A model generated the notes under the pieces. It was not told where the DNA came from, ran no database searches, and saw nothing but the letters and a program-made list of their open reading frames with translations. This document shows, in pieces, positions 36,877-44,640 of a stretch of 50,237 nt of DNA (its first letter is position 1; each line of letters starts with the position of its first letter). Source of the DNA: an uncultured Alistipes sp. (GTDB taxonomy: Bacteria > Bacteroidota > Bacteroidia > Bacteroidales > Rikenellaceae); assembly GCA_944321755.1 (NCBI GenBank), contig CALUMM010000016.1:1-50237 (forward strand), in the 5' to 3' direction. The position numbers were made by a program, and so were the translations under genes.

Positions 36877-37890
36877 ATGGAAAATACGGATTGGAGTGCA
36901 CTCGGTTTCGACTATCGCAAAACGGATTTCAATATCCGCTACTCCTATACGGATGGCAAATGGAGCGACATGGTGGTGACCGATGATGAGTACATTCACA
37001 TGCACATGTCGGCTTCGTGTCTGCATTACGGCATTGAACTTTTCGAGGGTTTGAAAGCATTTCGTGGTGTGGATGGAAAAGTTCGTCTGTTCCGTGTTGC
37101 GGACAATGCACGTCGGATGCAGTCTTCGGCCAAGCGGCTTTGTCTGCCGGTTCCCTCGGAGGAGATGATCGTGAATGCCTGCATCGAGGTGGTGAAGCGC
37201 AACGAACGTTTTGTTCCTCCCTACGGGACGGGTGCTTCGCTGTATCTGCGTCCGGTGATGTTCGGCACGACGGTCGGCCTGGGGGTCAAGCCTTCGAAGG
37301 ATGCCCTGCTGATTGTCTACTGTTCGCCCGTGGGTGCCTACTTCAAGTCGGGGATTGCGCCGATCCGTGTGGCCATTGACCGGGAGCAGGACCGCGCTGC
37401 TCCACGTGGAACAGGCGACGTGAAGGTCGGCGGCAACTACGCTGCGAGCCTTCTTTCCGGTGAAAAAGGTCACGATCTGGGCTATTCGAATATCATGTAC
37501 CTCGATGCCGCCGAGCACAAATACATCGAAGAGTGCGGTGCCGCGAACTTCTTCGGCATCAAGGACGGCAAATACATTACGCCGAAATCGCCTTCGGTGC
37601 TGCCTTCGATCACCAACATGAGCCTCCGTCAGCTGGCGGCCGATCTGGGTCTCGAAGTGGAGCAGCGTCATATTCCCGTCGAGGAGTTGTCGACCTTTGA
37701 GGAGTGTGGTGCCTGCGGAACGGCTGCCGTGATCTCCCCTATCGGTTATATTTACGACATGCAGACCGGTGAATCGTATGATTACGGTGACAAGGTGGGC
37801 AAATACTGTCTGGAACTCTACACCCGTCTGCAGGATATTCAGTACGGGCGTGCCGAGGACAAGTACGGCTGGTGCACGGTTGTCTTGTAG
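36877..37890 (+). CDS. ilvE: Branched-chain amino acid aminotransferase
   Basis: 337 aa, PLP fold type IV. It transfers amino groups between Leu, Ile, Val and 2-oxoglutarate. The SCLHYGIELFEGLKAFRG segment near residues 47-64 and RLFRVADNARRMQSSA near 70-85 bind substrate and cofactor; the PLP Lys is in DVKVGGNYAAS near 185. The late EECGACGTAAVISPI segment binds the phosphate. The enzyme is of the long, eukaryote-like subgroup. Its coding sequence contains a parS-like palindrome at 37398-37413. Confidence 0.94.
   Translation: MENTDWSALGFDYRKTDFNIRYSYTDGKWSDMVVTDDEYIHMHMSASCLHYGIELFEGLKAFRGVDGKVRLFRVADNARRMQSSAKRLCLPVPSEEMIVNACIEVVKRNERFVPPYGTGASLYLRPVMFGTTVGLGVKPSKDALLIVYCSPVGAYFKSGIAPIRVAIDREQDRAAPRGTGDVKVGGNYAASLLSGEKGHDLGYSNIMYLDAAEHKYIEECGAANFFGIKDGKYITPKSPSVLPSITNMSLRQLAADLGLEVEQRHIPVEELSTFEECGACGTAAVISPIGYIYDMQTGESYDYGDKVGKYCLELYTRLQDIQYGRAEDKYGWCTVVL
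37398..37413. other. parS-like site inside ilvE
   Basis: TGCTCCACGTGGAACA differs by one base from the full palindrome found three times downstream. It encodes part of A-P-R-G-T and uses GGA and ACA where GGC and ACC are far more common in neighbouring genes. Confidence 0.55.
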
Positions 37891-37910
37891 TTTTTCCGGG
37901 TTAAAAATGG

Positions 37911-37939
37911 AGGGCGGCCTTACGGGTCGCCCTTTTTTG
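37911..37939 (+). terminator. Terminator after ilvE
   Basis: GGGCGGCC (37912-37919) pairs with GGTCGCCC (37925-37932) with one G-T wobble, followed by six T. The T-run ends at the first parS-like site. Confidence 0.85.
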
Positions 37940-37953
37940 TTCCACGTGGAACG
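37938..37953. other. parS-like ParB-binding site 1
   Basis: TGTTCCACGTGGAACG. The central 14 bases GTTCCACGTGGAAC are a perfect palindrome and fit the bacterial parS consensus TGTTNCACGTGNAACA with one end mismatch. Confidence 0.8.
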
Positions 37954-37986
37954 CTCTCTTGCTGGTATTTACCGGCTAAAAGAAAA

Positions 37987-38002
37987 TGTTCCACGTGGAA
38001 CA
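37987..38002. other. parS-like ParB-binding site 2 (perfect)
   Basis: TGTTCCACGTGGAACA, a perfect 16-bp match to the parS consensus. The symmetry extends through AAAA/TTTT flanks to 24 bp (37983-38006), so as RNA it might also act as a weak terminator for mnmG. Confidence 0.85.
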
Positions 38003-38063
38003 TTTTTCTTGGTTGTTTGTTAATGATGTTGTGTGGTTATGGTTTTACCTCTCTCACTGAAGA

Positions 38064-38079
38064 TGTTCCACGTGGAACG
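38064..38079. other. parS-like ParB-binding site 3
   Basis: TGTTCCACGTGGAACG, same 14-bp core as the other two. It ends 4 bases from the mnmG stop codon. Confidence 0.8.
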
Positions 38080-38083
38080 TGAA

Positions 38084-40030
38084 CTATCGGCCGAACTTGA
38101 CCAGCAAAACATTGACGTCAGCAGGCGAAACTCCCGGAATGCGCGAAGCCTGCCCGATCGTCTTCGGACGAATTCGGTTCAGCTTCTGACGGGCTTCGAT
38201 GGTCAGCGAATTCATTGAAAAAAAGTCAAAATCTTCCGGAATGCGGATGTTTTCCAGCCTCCGGAGCTTGTCTGCAATGAATTTTTCGCGCTCGATGTAG
38301 CCTTTATACTTGATTTGAATCTCCGCCTCCTCGATGACCTCGGCGTCGATCTCCTGCTTTTCGATGAACCGCCGCAACTTCGGAAGAACCTTTTGCAGCG
38401 ATTCGAAAGTCACGTTGTTCCGCATCAGAATGTCGTACAGCTTCCGACCCTGGCTCAAGGGCTCCTGTCCGACCGATTTCAAATAGTCGTTGATTTCGGC
38501 TGCTTTGACGCTCTGCTCACGCGCAAAGGCTACAAGCGATTCTACAAGCGAATTTTTTCGGACAAAATGTGCGTATCTTTTTTCGGAAATCAACCCGATT
38601 TTGTAGCCTAACGGGGTCAGTCGGAGATCGGCGTTGTCCTGCCGGAGCAGGATCCGATACTCGGCCCGGGAGGTGAACATTCGGTAAGGTTCGTCGACAC
38701 CCTTGGTTACGAGGTCGTCGATCAGTACGCCGATATAGGCTTCGTCGCGTTTCAAAACGATCGGCTCCTCCCCTTTCAGGGCCCGGTGGGCATTGATTCC
38801 CGCCATCAGACCCTGGGCCGCGGCCTCTTCGTAGCCGGTGGTTCCGTTGACCTGTCCGGCAAAGTAAAGTCCTGAAACCAGTTTCGTTTCGAGTGAATGG
38901 TAGAGTTGTGTCGGCGGGAAATAATCGTATTCGATGGCGTATCCGGGGCGGAAAATATGCAGGTCCTCCAACCCTTCGATCCTGTGCAGCGCCTCCCATT
39001 GCACCTCCCAGGGCAGCGACGACGAGAAGCCGTTCAGGTAGTATTCGTTGGTCGAACGCCCTTCGGGTTCGAGGAACAACTGGTGTTGATCCTTGTCGGC
39101 GAAGGTCCGCAACTTGTCCTCGATCGAGGGGCAATAGCGGGGTCCGATGCCGTGGATCGTGCCGTTGAAGAGCGGCGAACGGTCGAATCCCGTGCGCAAA
39201 ATGGCGTGCACTTCGGGCGACGTGTAGACCAGAAAACAGGGCATTTGATCCTTGACCGGCTCGGTTTCGGGCGAAAAGGAGAATTTTCCGGGGTTTTCGT
39301 CGCCGTATTGGGGTTCGAGCACTTCGAAATTGATTGTCCGGGCGTCGAGGCGGGCCGGGGTTCCGGTCTTCATGCGGCCGGTCTCGAAACCCATCTTCCG
39401 GAGGCTTTCGGTGATCCCGTGCGAGGCGGCATCACCGGCCCGGCCCCCTTCGGCGTGGGCCGCGCCGCAGTGCATCATGCCGTCGAGGAAGGTCCCGGCC
39501 GTGAGGATGACCGCCCGGCACGAAAACTCTACTCCCATGCGGGTCCGGACGCCGCGGACCGATGGGCGTTTCCCGCTCCCCTTCTCCGGGTTGTTTGCGG
39601 GCGTGCTGTCGGGATGGGTTTCGTTGGCAGAGGCTGCCGGGGTATCAAAGAGCAGTTCCGTAGCGGCATCCTGCCAGATGTAGAGGTTCCAGATATTTTC
39701 CAGCGTGTGCCGCCACTCCTCCGAGAAGCGCGTCTTGTCGCACTGGGCCCGCGGACTCCACATCGCCGCACCCTTCGACTTGTTCAGCATCCGGAACTGC
39801 ACGGCCGTGCGGTCCGTAATGCGTCCCATCTCTCCGCCTAAAGCATCTATCTCTCTGACTATCTGTCCTTTGGCTACGCCGCCGACGGCCGGATTGCACG
39901 ACATCGAAGCCATTTTCGTCATGTCCATCGTCAGCAGCAGGGTCCGCGAACCCAGTCGGGCGGCGGCAGCGGCGGCTTCACAACCGGCATGTCCGCCTCC
40001 GATGACGATGATATCGTAATCGAGGGTCAT
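38084..40030 (-). CDS. mnmG: tRNA uridine-5-carboxymethylaminomethyl modification enzyme MnmG (GidA)
   Basis: 648 aa. With MnmE it modifies wobble uridine 34 in several tRNAs. The FAD-binding start DIIVIGGGHAGCEAA, the MSCNPAVGGVAKGQ segment near residues 43-55 and the GIGPRYCPSIE segment near 270 are hallmarks; the C-terminal part carries the helical MnmE-binding domain. Residues about 130-157 hold an insertion of low complexity, rich in Pro, Asn, Ser and Lys, that the usual 620-630 aa enzymes lack. Its start overlaps the ybeY stop by four bases. Confidence 0.95.
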   Translation of the reverse strand: MTLDYDIIVIGGGHAGCEAAAAAARLGSRTLLLTMDMTKMASMSCNPAVGGVAKGQIVREIDALGGEMGRITDRTAVQFRMLNKSKGAAMWSPRAQCDKTRFSEEWRHTLENIWNLYIWQDAATELLFDTPAASANETHPDSTPANNPEKGSGKRPSVRGVRTRMGVEFSCRAVILTAGTFLDGMMHCGAAHAEGGRAGDAASHGITESLRKMGFETGRMKTGTPARLDARTINFEVLEPQYGDENPGKFSFSPETEPVKDQMPCFLVYTSPEVHAILRTGFDRSPLFNGTIHGIGPRYCPSIEDKLRTFADKDQHQLFLEPEGRSTNEYYLNGFSSSLPWEVQWEALHRIEGLEDLHIFRPGYAIEYDYFPPTQLYHSLETKLVSGLYFAGQVNGTTGYEEAAAQGLMAGINAHRALKGEEPIVLKRDEAYIGVLIDDLVTKGVDEPYRMFTSRAEYRILLRQDNADLRLTPLGYKIGLISEKRYAHFVRKNSLVESLVAFAREQSVKAAEINDYLKSVGQEPLSQGRKLYDILMRNNVTFESLQKVLPKLRRFIEKQEIDAEVIEEAEIQIKYKGYIEREKFIADKLRRLENIRIPEDFDFFSMNSLTIEARQKLNRIRPKTIGQASRIPGVSPADVNVLLVKFGR

Positions 40031-40458
40031 TGTTTCTCCCAGAATTTCAGGTATTTATCCTCCTTGCGGTGCATCTGTGCGTTGGTGCGGGGCGTCTTGT
40101 CTCCCTGTCCGCAGAGGTGCAGCACGCCGTGGACCACCACCCGGCGCATCTCCTGCAGCGTCGTGGCCCCGTATTGCCGGGCATTGTCCGCTACGGTCTC
40201 CACGTCGATGAAGATGTCGCCCGAGACGGTGCGCGTCCCCTTGCGGTCGCTGTAGTCGAACGTAATGACGTCGGTGAAGTAGTCGTGTCCGAGGTACTGC
40301 CGGTTCATCTCCAGCAGCCGCTGCGCCGAGCAGAAGATATAGCAGACATCGCCCAGCGTATACCCTTCCGCTTCGGCGACCTCCTGCAGCCAGCGGGCCG
40401 TCAGCCGTTTTTGCGGGTAACGGTACGTACAGTCGTCGGTATAGTATTTTACAGCCAT
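40027..40458 (-). CDS. ybeY: Endoribonuclease / rRNA maturation factor YbeY
   Basis: 143 aa. YbeY takes part in 16S rRNA 3' maturation and ribosome quality control. The metal site HGVLHLCGQGDKT has the first two His of the H-x3-H-x5-H motif, but the third is replaced by Lys in this reading, a feature I believe is shared by related bacteria. The DVITFDYSDR segment near residues 62-71 is typical. It is coupled to mnmG by an ATGA overlap. Confidence 0.88.
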   Translation of the reverse strand: MAVKYYTDDCTYRYPQKRLTARWLQEVAEAEGYTLGDVCYIFCSAQRLLEMNRQYLGHDYFTDVITFDYSDRKGTRTVSGDIFIDVETVADNARQYGATTLQEMRRVVVHGVLHLCGQGDKTPRTNAQMHRKEDKYLKFWEKQ

Positions 40459-40592
40459 TTTTCCTGGATATTTTCGATTGGTTCGAGGCTCCGGTATCCT
40501 TGTTCAGGCAGGGAGAGATCGGAAGTTTCAGCCTCTTTTCCGGGCCTTTTCGGGCGTCTTTGCAGTCCGGTCCCCGCTCTCTCCTCCCGGGC

Positions 40593-41720
40593 CTATTTCC
40601 TGAAACAGTTTTCGGCCCGCATCTTCTGGTTCGGGTCCGGCGGGTAGATGCCGAAGACGAGTTTGTACTCCGTCTCCATGGTCATGACGTCCACGGCCGA
40701 ACCAATGGTTCCCAACGGCTGGTTCCGGGCCACTTTCTGGCCCTTTTCCACCGAGATCGTCCCCAGGTTGGCATAGGAGGTCAGGTACTCGCCGTGCGCC
40801 ACGTAAACGTCGTATTTGTTCGTAATGCGGTTGCGCTTGATGTCGATCACCTTGCCTTCGTAGATCGAGATCACCCGGGCTCCCCGCGGACCCGTCACTT
40901 CGGCCATGTTTTCCCGGTAGCGCTTCACCCGCCCGCCGACCACCGGAAGCCGCAGCCCCGAGGTCTTCGACGAGAACGACGCTCCCTCCTTGTTGCCCTT
41001 GGTGAGTTTGCGCAGTTCGTTGATCGCTACGTCGAGCTGCTGCTCCTGGGCCAGCTTGCGCTGCAGGGCCGATTTCTCCTTCTGCGACATCGTGCGGATC
41101 GTCGCCCGGGCATTCCGCGAGTCGCGTTCGAGCTTCTCCCGCTGGGCCGCAAGCTGCTGCATGACCGAATCGAGCGAACGGTTGCGGCGGTCGAGCTCCT
41201 CCTTCTCCGTGCGGACCTGCTCGGAGAGCTGTTCGATGTCGCGCATCTTGCGCTCGCGCAGCGAAGCCACCTCCCGCAACGTCGTGATCTTGCGGGCCAC
41301 GTCGGCGAAATCCCGCGACGAAAAGAGGAACGTCAGGTAGTTGTTGTGACGGTAGTTGCGGTAGGCTTCACGCACCATCTCGGCATATTGCGCCCGGTTG
41401 CGTTCGAGCGTCGAGGCCAGGTTCCCGGCCACGCTGTCCTTGCGGGCGATCTCCTCGCGCAGCAGCGAAGCCTGCTTTTCGGTCTCGTCGAGCAGCTGGT
41501 TCCGCGAGTCGATCTGCCGGGCCAGGCGCCGCACCCGCTCCTCGGTCGCCGCACGCCCCTTCTGGAGTTTCGAAATCTCCCGCTCCTCGCTGGCAATGCG
41601 CTTTTCCAGGTCGGCAATGACCTTTTTCTGCTTCTCGATGCGGCTGTCGGTCTGGGCCGTGGCGCCGAGGGCGAAGAGCAGGAAAACAAGGAAAAGAGGC
41701 GAAAAACGGATCATTCTCAT
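40593..41720 (-). CDS. EnvC-like murein hydrolase activator (coiled coil plus degenerate M23/LytM)
   Basis: 375 aa. The signal peptide ends GATAQ near residue 23. Residues about 25-250 are a long coiled coil rich in Glu, Lys, Arg and Leu. The C-terminal 120 residues are an M23/LytM fold that ends YPPDPNQKMR. The zinc ligands are mostly lost: no H-x3-D motif before EGKV, and the H-x-H region reads AHGEYLTSYANL with Asn for the second His. This matches EnvC-type activators of amidases in cell division rather than an active endopeptidase. It lies 9 bases after the TPR gene. Confidence 0.85.
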   Translation of the reverse strand: MRMIRFSPLFLVFLLFALGATAQTDSRIEKQKKVIADLEKRIASEEREISKLQKGRAATEERVRRLARQIDSRNQLLDETEKQASLLREEIARKDSVAGNLASTLERNRAQYAEMVREAYRNYRHNNYLTFLFSSRDFADVARKITTLREVASLRERKMRDIEQLSEQVRTEKEELDRRNRSLDSVMQQLAAQREKLERDSRNARATIRTMSQKEKSALQRKLAQEQQLDVAINELRKLTKGNKEGASFSSKTSGLRLPVVGGRVKRYRENMAEVTGPRGARVISIYEGKVIDIKRNRITNKYDVYVAHGEYLTSYANLGTISVEKGQKVARNQPLGTIGSAVDVMTMETEYKLVFGIYPPDPNQKMRAENCFRK

Positions 41721-41729
41721 ATCGGCGGA

Positions 41730-43526
41730 CTATTCGGCGGATTGGGGTTTGGCGGGCTGTTTCAGCCGCTCTTCGATCTGGCGGGCATCGTAACCCTTCT
41801 CCAGGGCCCGCCGCCAGTAGACTTCGGCCATGAACTGTTCGCCCAGTTCGTGGAGGATGTCCCCGTAGTGGACCATCAGTTCGGGGTTTTTCTGCCCGTC
41901 GAGCGCCACGGCCTTCTGCAGGAGCTTCCGGGCCTCCTCCGTGCACCCCATCTTGTAGAGCACCCACGCCTGGGTGTCCAGGTAGGTGGGGTTGTTGTCC
42001 GTGAGCGCCACGACGCGGCTCGACATCACGAGCGCACGGTCCAGATCCCGCTCCTCCAACGAGAGGAAATAGGCGTAGTTGTTCAGTACCAACGCATTGT
42101 CCGGCCAGTAGCCCAGACTCTTCTCATAGGACTTGTAGCACTCCTTCATGGCGCGGCGGTCGATCCCCTTTTTGCCCTTTTTCGCCAGGGCGAAGAGCTC
42201 CTCCTCGGGAATGGAGTCGTTGCCGAGCGCCTTCTGGTGCCAGGTATCGCCGATCATCCCCCAGATGACACTGCGCAACGAGTCCGTATCGGCATAACGG
42301 AGCGATTCGCGGTAGGCGCGGATCGCCTGGTCGTACTGCTTCGAATAGCTCATCACGTGCCCCTTCGAGATGTGGAAATCGACCTTTTCGGGGAAGAGCT
42401 CCAGAGCCCGGGTGACGTATCGGTTGACGGAATCCGGACGCTGGAGGTAACTCTCGATGTCGATCACCATGCGGTAGTAATCCTCCACGGGAGGCTGGTC
42501 GCCGAGGTGGTTCTTGTAGAGGGCCAGGGCCTGCTCCAGTTCGCCCGAAGCGATCAGGTGCTGAGCGTAGAGCTCCACGACGCGCGCGTCGTCCGGATAA
42601 CGGATAGCCAGCGTCGTGGCCAGATCGTTCAACTGGTAGTAATATTCCCGATAAAAACGGGTGTCAGAGGTAAAATTCTCGAACCGTTTGATCTTCAGTT
42701 CGAGCGGGAAATCGTCCGAGAGGAAGAGCTGGCGGGTTGTGGCCAGCAGCGAACGGTAATCCTGACGCCCGGCGTAGAAGTCGCCCAGCGACATGAGCGT
42801 CTGGATGTTCATGGAGTCGATCGCCAGAGCGGCCCGGTATTCGGCCAGGGCCAGCGAATCCTTTTTGTCCGCGGCGTAGAGGTCGGCCAGCACCACGTGG
42901 TGTTCGGCCTCGTAAGGGGCCTCCTCGACCATCGCACGGGCTTCGTCAAGTGCCTTGTCGATCTGGTTCGTGGCCACCAGCAGGCGCCGCTTCATGCTGC
43001 TCAGCAGCGGAATGCGCCCGAAGCGCAGCTCCGCGGAATCGAGTGTCACCAGGGCCTGAAACGGACTTTGCCGTTGTTCGTAGAGTGCCGCCACGATGCG
43101 GTAATTGTCCGGGTCCTTCGGGTTCTCCTCCATCAGGCGGCGGAAGACCTTCAACGCCTCGCCGTAACGGTCGGTCATGAGCAGCGTCTGTCCGTATAAC
43201 TGGTGATACCACCGGTTGGTCGAGTCCAGTTGCCAGGCCCGGCGTGCCGCAGCAACGGCCTCTTCGGGCGAGCCGGGCAGGAGAATGCCGGCCAGTTCGC
43301 ACCACGCCGGGGCGTAGGACGAATCGCGGCGGATCGCCTCCCGGAGAAGCTGTCGGGCCCGGGCCGTATCGCCCGTAATGGTGCGCTCCTTGACCCCCTC
43401 GGTGTAGAGCCAGACGCTCGGCAGCGAATCGGGAACCTCGGGTGCCGTCGGGAGCCCCTTTCCGGTGACGAAAGCCGCGGAAAAGAGGATCAGGCAAAGG
43501 AGTGTTGTCGCTGTCAGGCGTTTCAT
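41730..43526 (-). CDS. Secreted tetratricopeptide-repeat protein
   Basis: 598 aa from MKRLTATTLL at 43526; a TTG two codons earlier is less likely. A signal peptide runs to about residue 23. Repeated 34-residue helix pairs are seen across the whole length, for instance the ARQLLREAIRRDSSYAPAWCELA segment near 55-77 and YGEALKVFRRLMEENPKDPDNY near 120-140. TPR arrays bind other proteins; the partner is unknown. Flanked by pheS (13 bases) and the EnvC-like gene (9 bases), so it may support envelope assembly or division. Confidence 0.85.
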   Translation of the reverse strand: MKRLTATTLLCLILFSAAFVTGKGLPTAPEVPDSLPSVWLYTEGVKERTITGDTARARQLLREAIRRDSSYAPAWCELAGILLPGSPEEAVAAARRAWQLDSTNRWYHQLYGQTLLMTDRYGEALKVFRRLMEENPKDPDNYRIVAALYEQRQSPFQALVTLDSAELRFGRIPLLSSMKRRLLVATNQIDKALDEARAMVEEAPYEAEHHVVLADLYAADKKDSLALAEYRAALAIDSMNIQTLMSLGDFYAGRQDYRSLLATTRQLFLSDDFPLELKIKRFENFTSDTRFYREYYYQLNDLATTLAIRYPDDARVVELYAQHLIASGELEQALALYKNHLGDQPPVEDYYRMVIDIESYLQRPDSVNRYVTRALELFPEKVDFHISKGHVMSYSKQYDQAIRAYRESLRYADTDSLRSVIWGMIGDTWHQKALGNDSIPEEELFALAKKGKKGIDRRAMKECYKSYEKSLGYWPDNALVLNNYAYFLSLEERDLDRALVMSSRVVALTDNNPTYLDTQAWVLYKMGCTEEARKLLQKAVALDGQKNPELMVHYGDILHELGEQFMAEVYWRRALEKGYDARQIEERLKQPAKPQSAE

Positions 43527-43539
43527 GGGCAAACCGGGT

Positions 43540-44565
43540 TTAGAGCGCTTCGTCGAACTGGTGGAGGAAGCGCACGTCGTTCTCGAAGTAGAGACGCAGG
43601 TCCTTCACGCCGTATTTGAGCATGGCGATCCGCTCAATACCCATGCCGAAAGCGAATCCGGAATACTTTTCGGGGTCGATGTCGTTCGCCTTCAGGACAT
43701 TGGGGTCGACCATGCCGCATCCCATGATTTCGAGCCAGCCCGTTCCCTTGCAGACCGGGCACCCCTTGCCGCCGCAGAGGTTGCACGAGACGTCGACCTC
43801 GGCCGACGGCTCCGTGAAGGGGAAGTACGACGGGCGCATCCGGATGGCGGCCTGCTCGCCGAAGATCTCCTTGGCGAAGTACAGCAGCGACTGCTTCATG
43901 TCGGCGAACGAAACCCCTTCGTCGATGTAGAGCCCCTCGATCTGATGGAAAATGCAGTGGGCGCGGTAGGAGATGGCCTCGTTGCGGAAGACCCGCCCGG
44001 GGCAGATGACGCGGATGGGCGGTTTCTGGCGCTCCATCGTGCGGACCTGGATCGACGAGGTGTGCGTGCGCAGCAGGATGTCGGGGTCCTTCTCGATGAA
44101 GAACGTGTCCTGCATGTCGCGGGCCGGGTGCTCGGGCGGGAAGTTCAGCGCCGAGAAGACGTGCCAGTCGTCCTCGATCTCGGGACCGTCGGCCACGGTA
44201 TAGCCCAGCCGCGAAAAGACCTCGACGATCTGGTTGCGGACCAGCGAAATCGGGTGGCGCGAGCCGAGGTGTTCGGCCGAGCCGGGGCGCGTCAGGTCGC
44301 CCGACGAGGCGGTCTGCTCCGCTGCGGCGTTCTGCAGCTCCTCGCGCAGTGTGGCGATCCGCTCCGTAGCGGCACTCTTCAGGCGGTTGAGCTGCTGGCC
44401 CAGTTCGCGCTTGAGCTCCGGAGCCACCGTCTTGAACTCTTCCATCAGTGCGTTCAGTTCGCCTTTCTTGCCCAGAATCCGGATCCGGAACTCTTCGAGT
44501 TCGTTCGCTGCCTTGGGTTTGAACTCCTCGACCCGTCGCAGAAGTTCGTTGATTTTGTCGGTCAT
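43540..44565 (-). CDS. pheS: Phenylalanyl-tRNA synthetase alpha subunit
   Basis: 341 aa, normal length. An N-terminal coiled coil (about 1-85) binds tRNA. Class II motifs follow: motif 2 around RVICPGRVFRNEAISYRAH with the FHQIEGL segment, and motif 3 GFAFGMGIERIAMLKYG near the C-terminus. The CNLCGGKGCPVCKGTGWLE segment near 260 is a four-Cys stretch common in PheS. No pheT is next to it. First gene of a five-gene minus-strand cluster down to mnmG. Confidence 0.96.
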   Translation of the reverse strand: MTDKINELLRRVEEFKPKAANELEEFRIRILGKKGELNALMEEFKTVAPELKRELGQQLNRLKSAATERIATLREELQNAAAEQTASSGDLTRPGSAEHLGSRHPISLVRNQIVEVFSRLGYTVADGPEIEDDWHVFSALNFPPEHPARDMQDTFFIEKDPDILLRTHTSSIQVRTMERQKPPIRVICPGRVFRNEAISYRAHCIFHQIEGLYIDEGVSFADMKQSLLYFAKEIFGEQAAIRMRPSYFPFTEPSAEVDVSCNLCGGKGCPVCKGTGWLEIMGCGMVDPNVLKANDIDPEKYSGFAFGMGIERIAMLKYGVKDLRLYFENDVRFLHQFDEAL

Positions 44566-44590
44566 ATTTTGTGCGTATTTCTTTTTTACC

Positions 44591-44598
44591 TACTTTTG
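44591..44598 (+). promoter_or_regulatory. -7 promoter element for the patatin gene
   Basis: TACTTTTG matches TAnnTTTG, 42 bases before the ATG at 44641. Confidence 0.5.
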
Positions 44599-44617
44599 GA
44601 GGTCGTCCTTTAACATG

Positions 44618-44625
44618 CAAAGGTA
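44618..44625 (-). promoter_or_regulatory. -7 promoter element for pheS
   Basis: Minus-strand TACCTTTG matches TAnnTTTG, 52 bases before the pheS start. It faces the patatin -7 element only 19 bases away. Confidence 0.5.
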
Positions 44626-44640
44626 TAAAAAAATTGAGAT

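Noticed and set aside
42892..42901. ACCACGTGGT palindrome in the TPR gene as a further parS
   Set aside because: Only the CACGTG centre agrees; the flanking GTTC/GAAC bases required for parS are missing.
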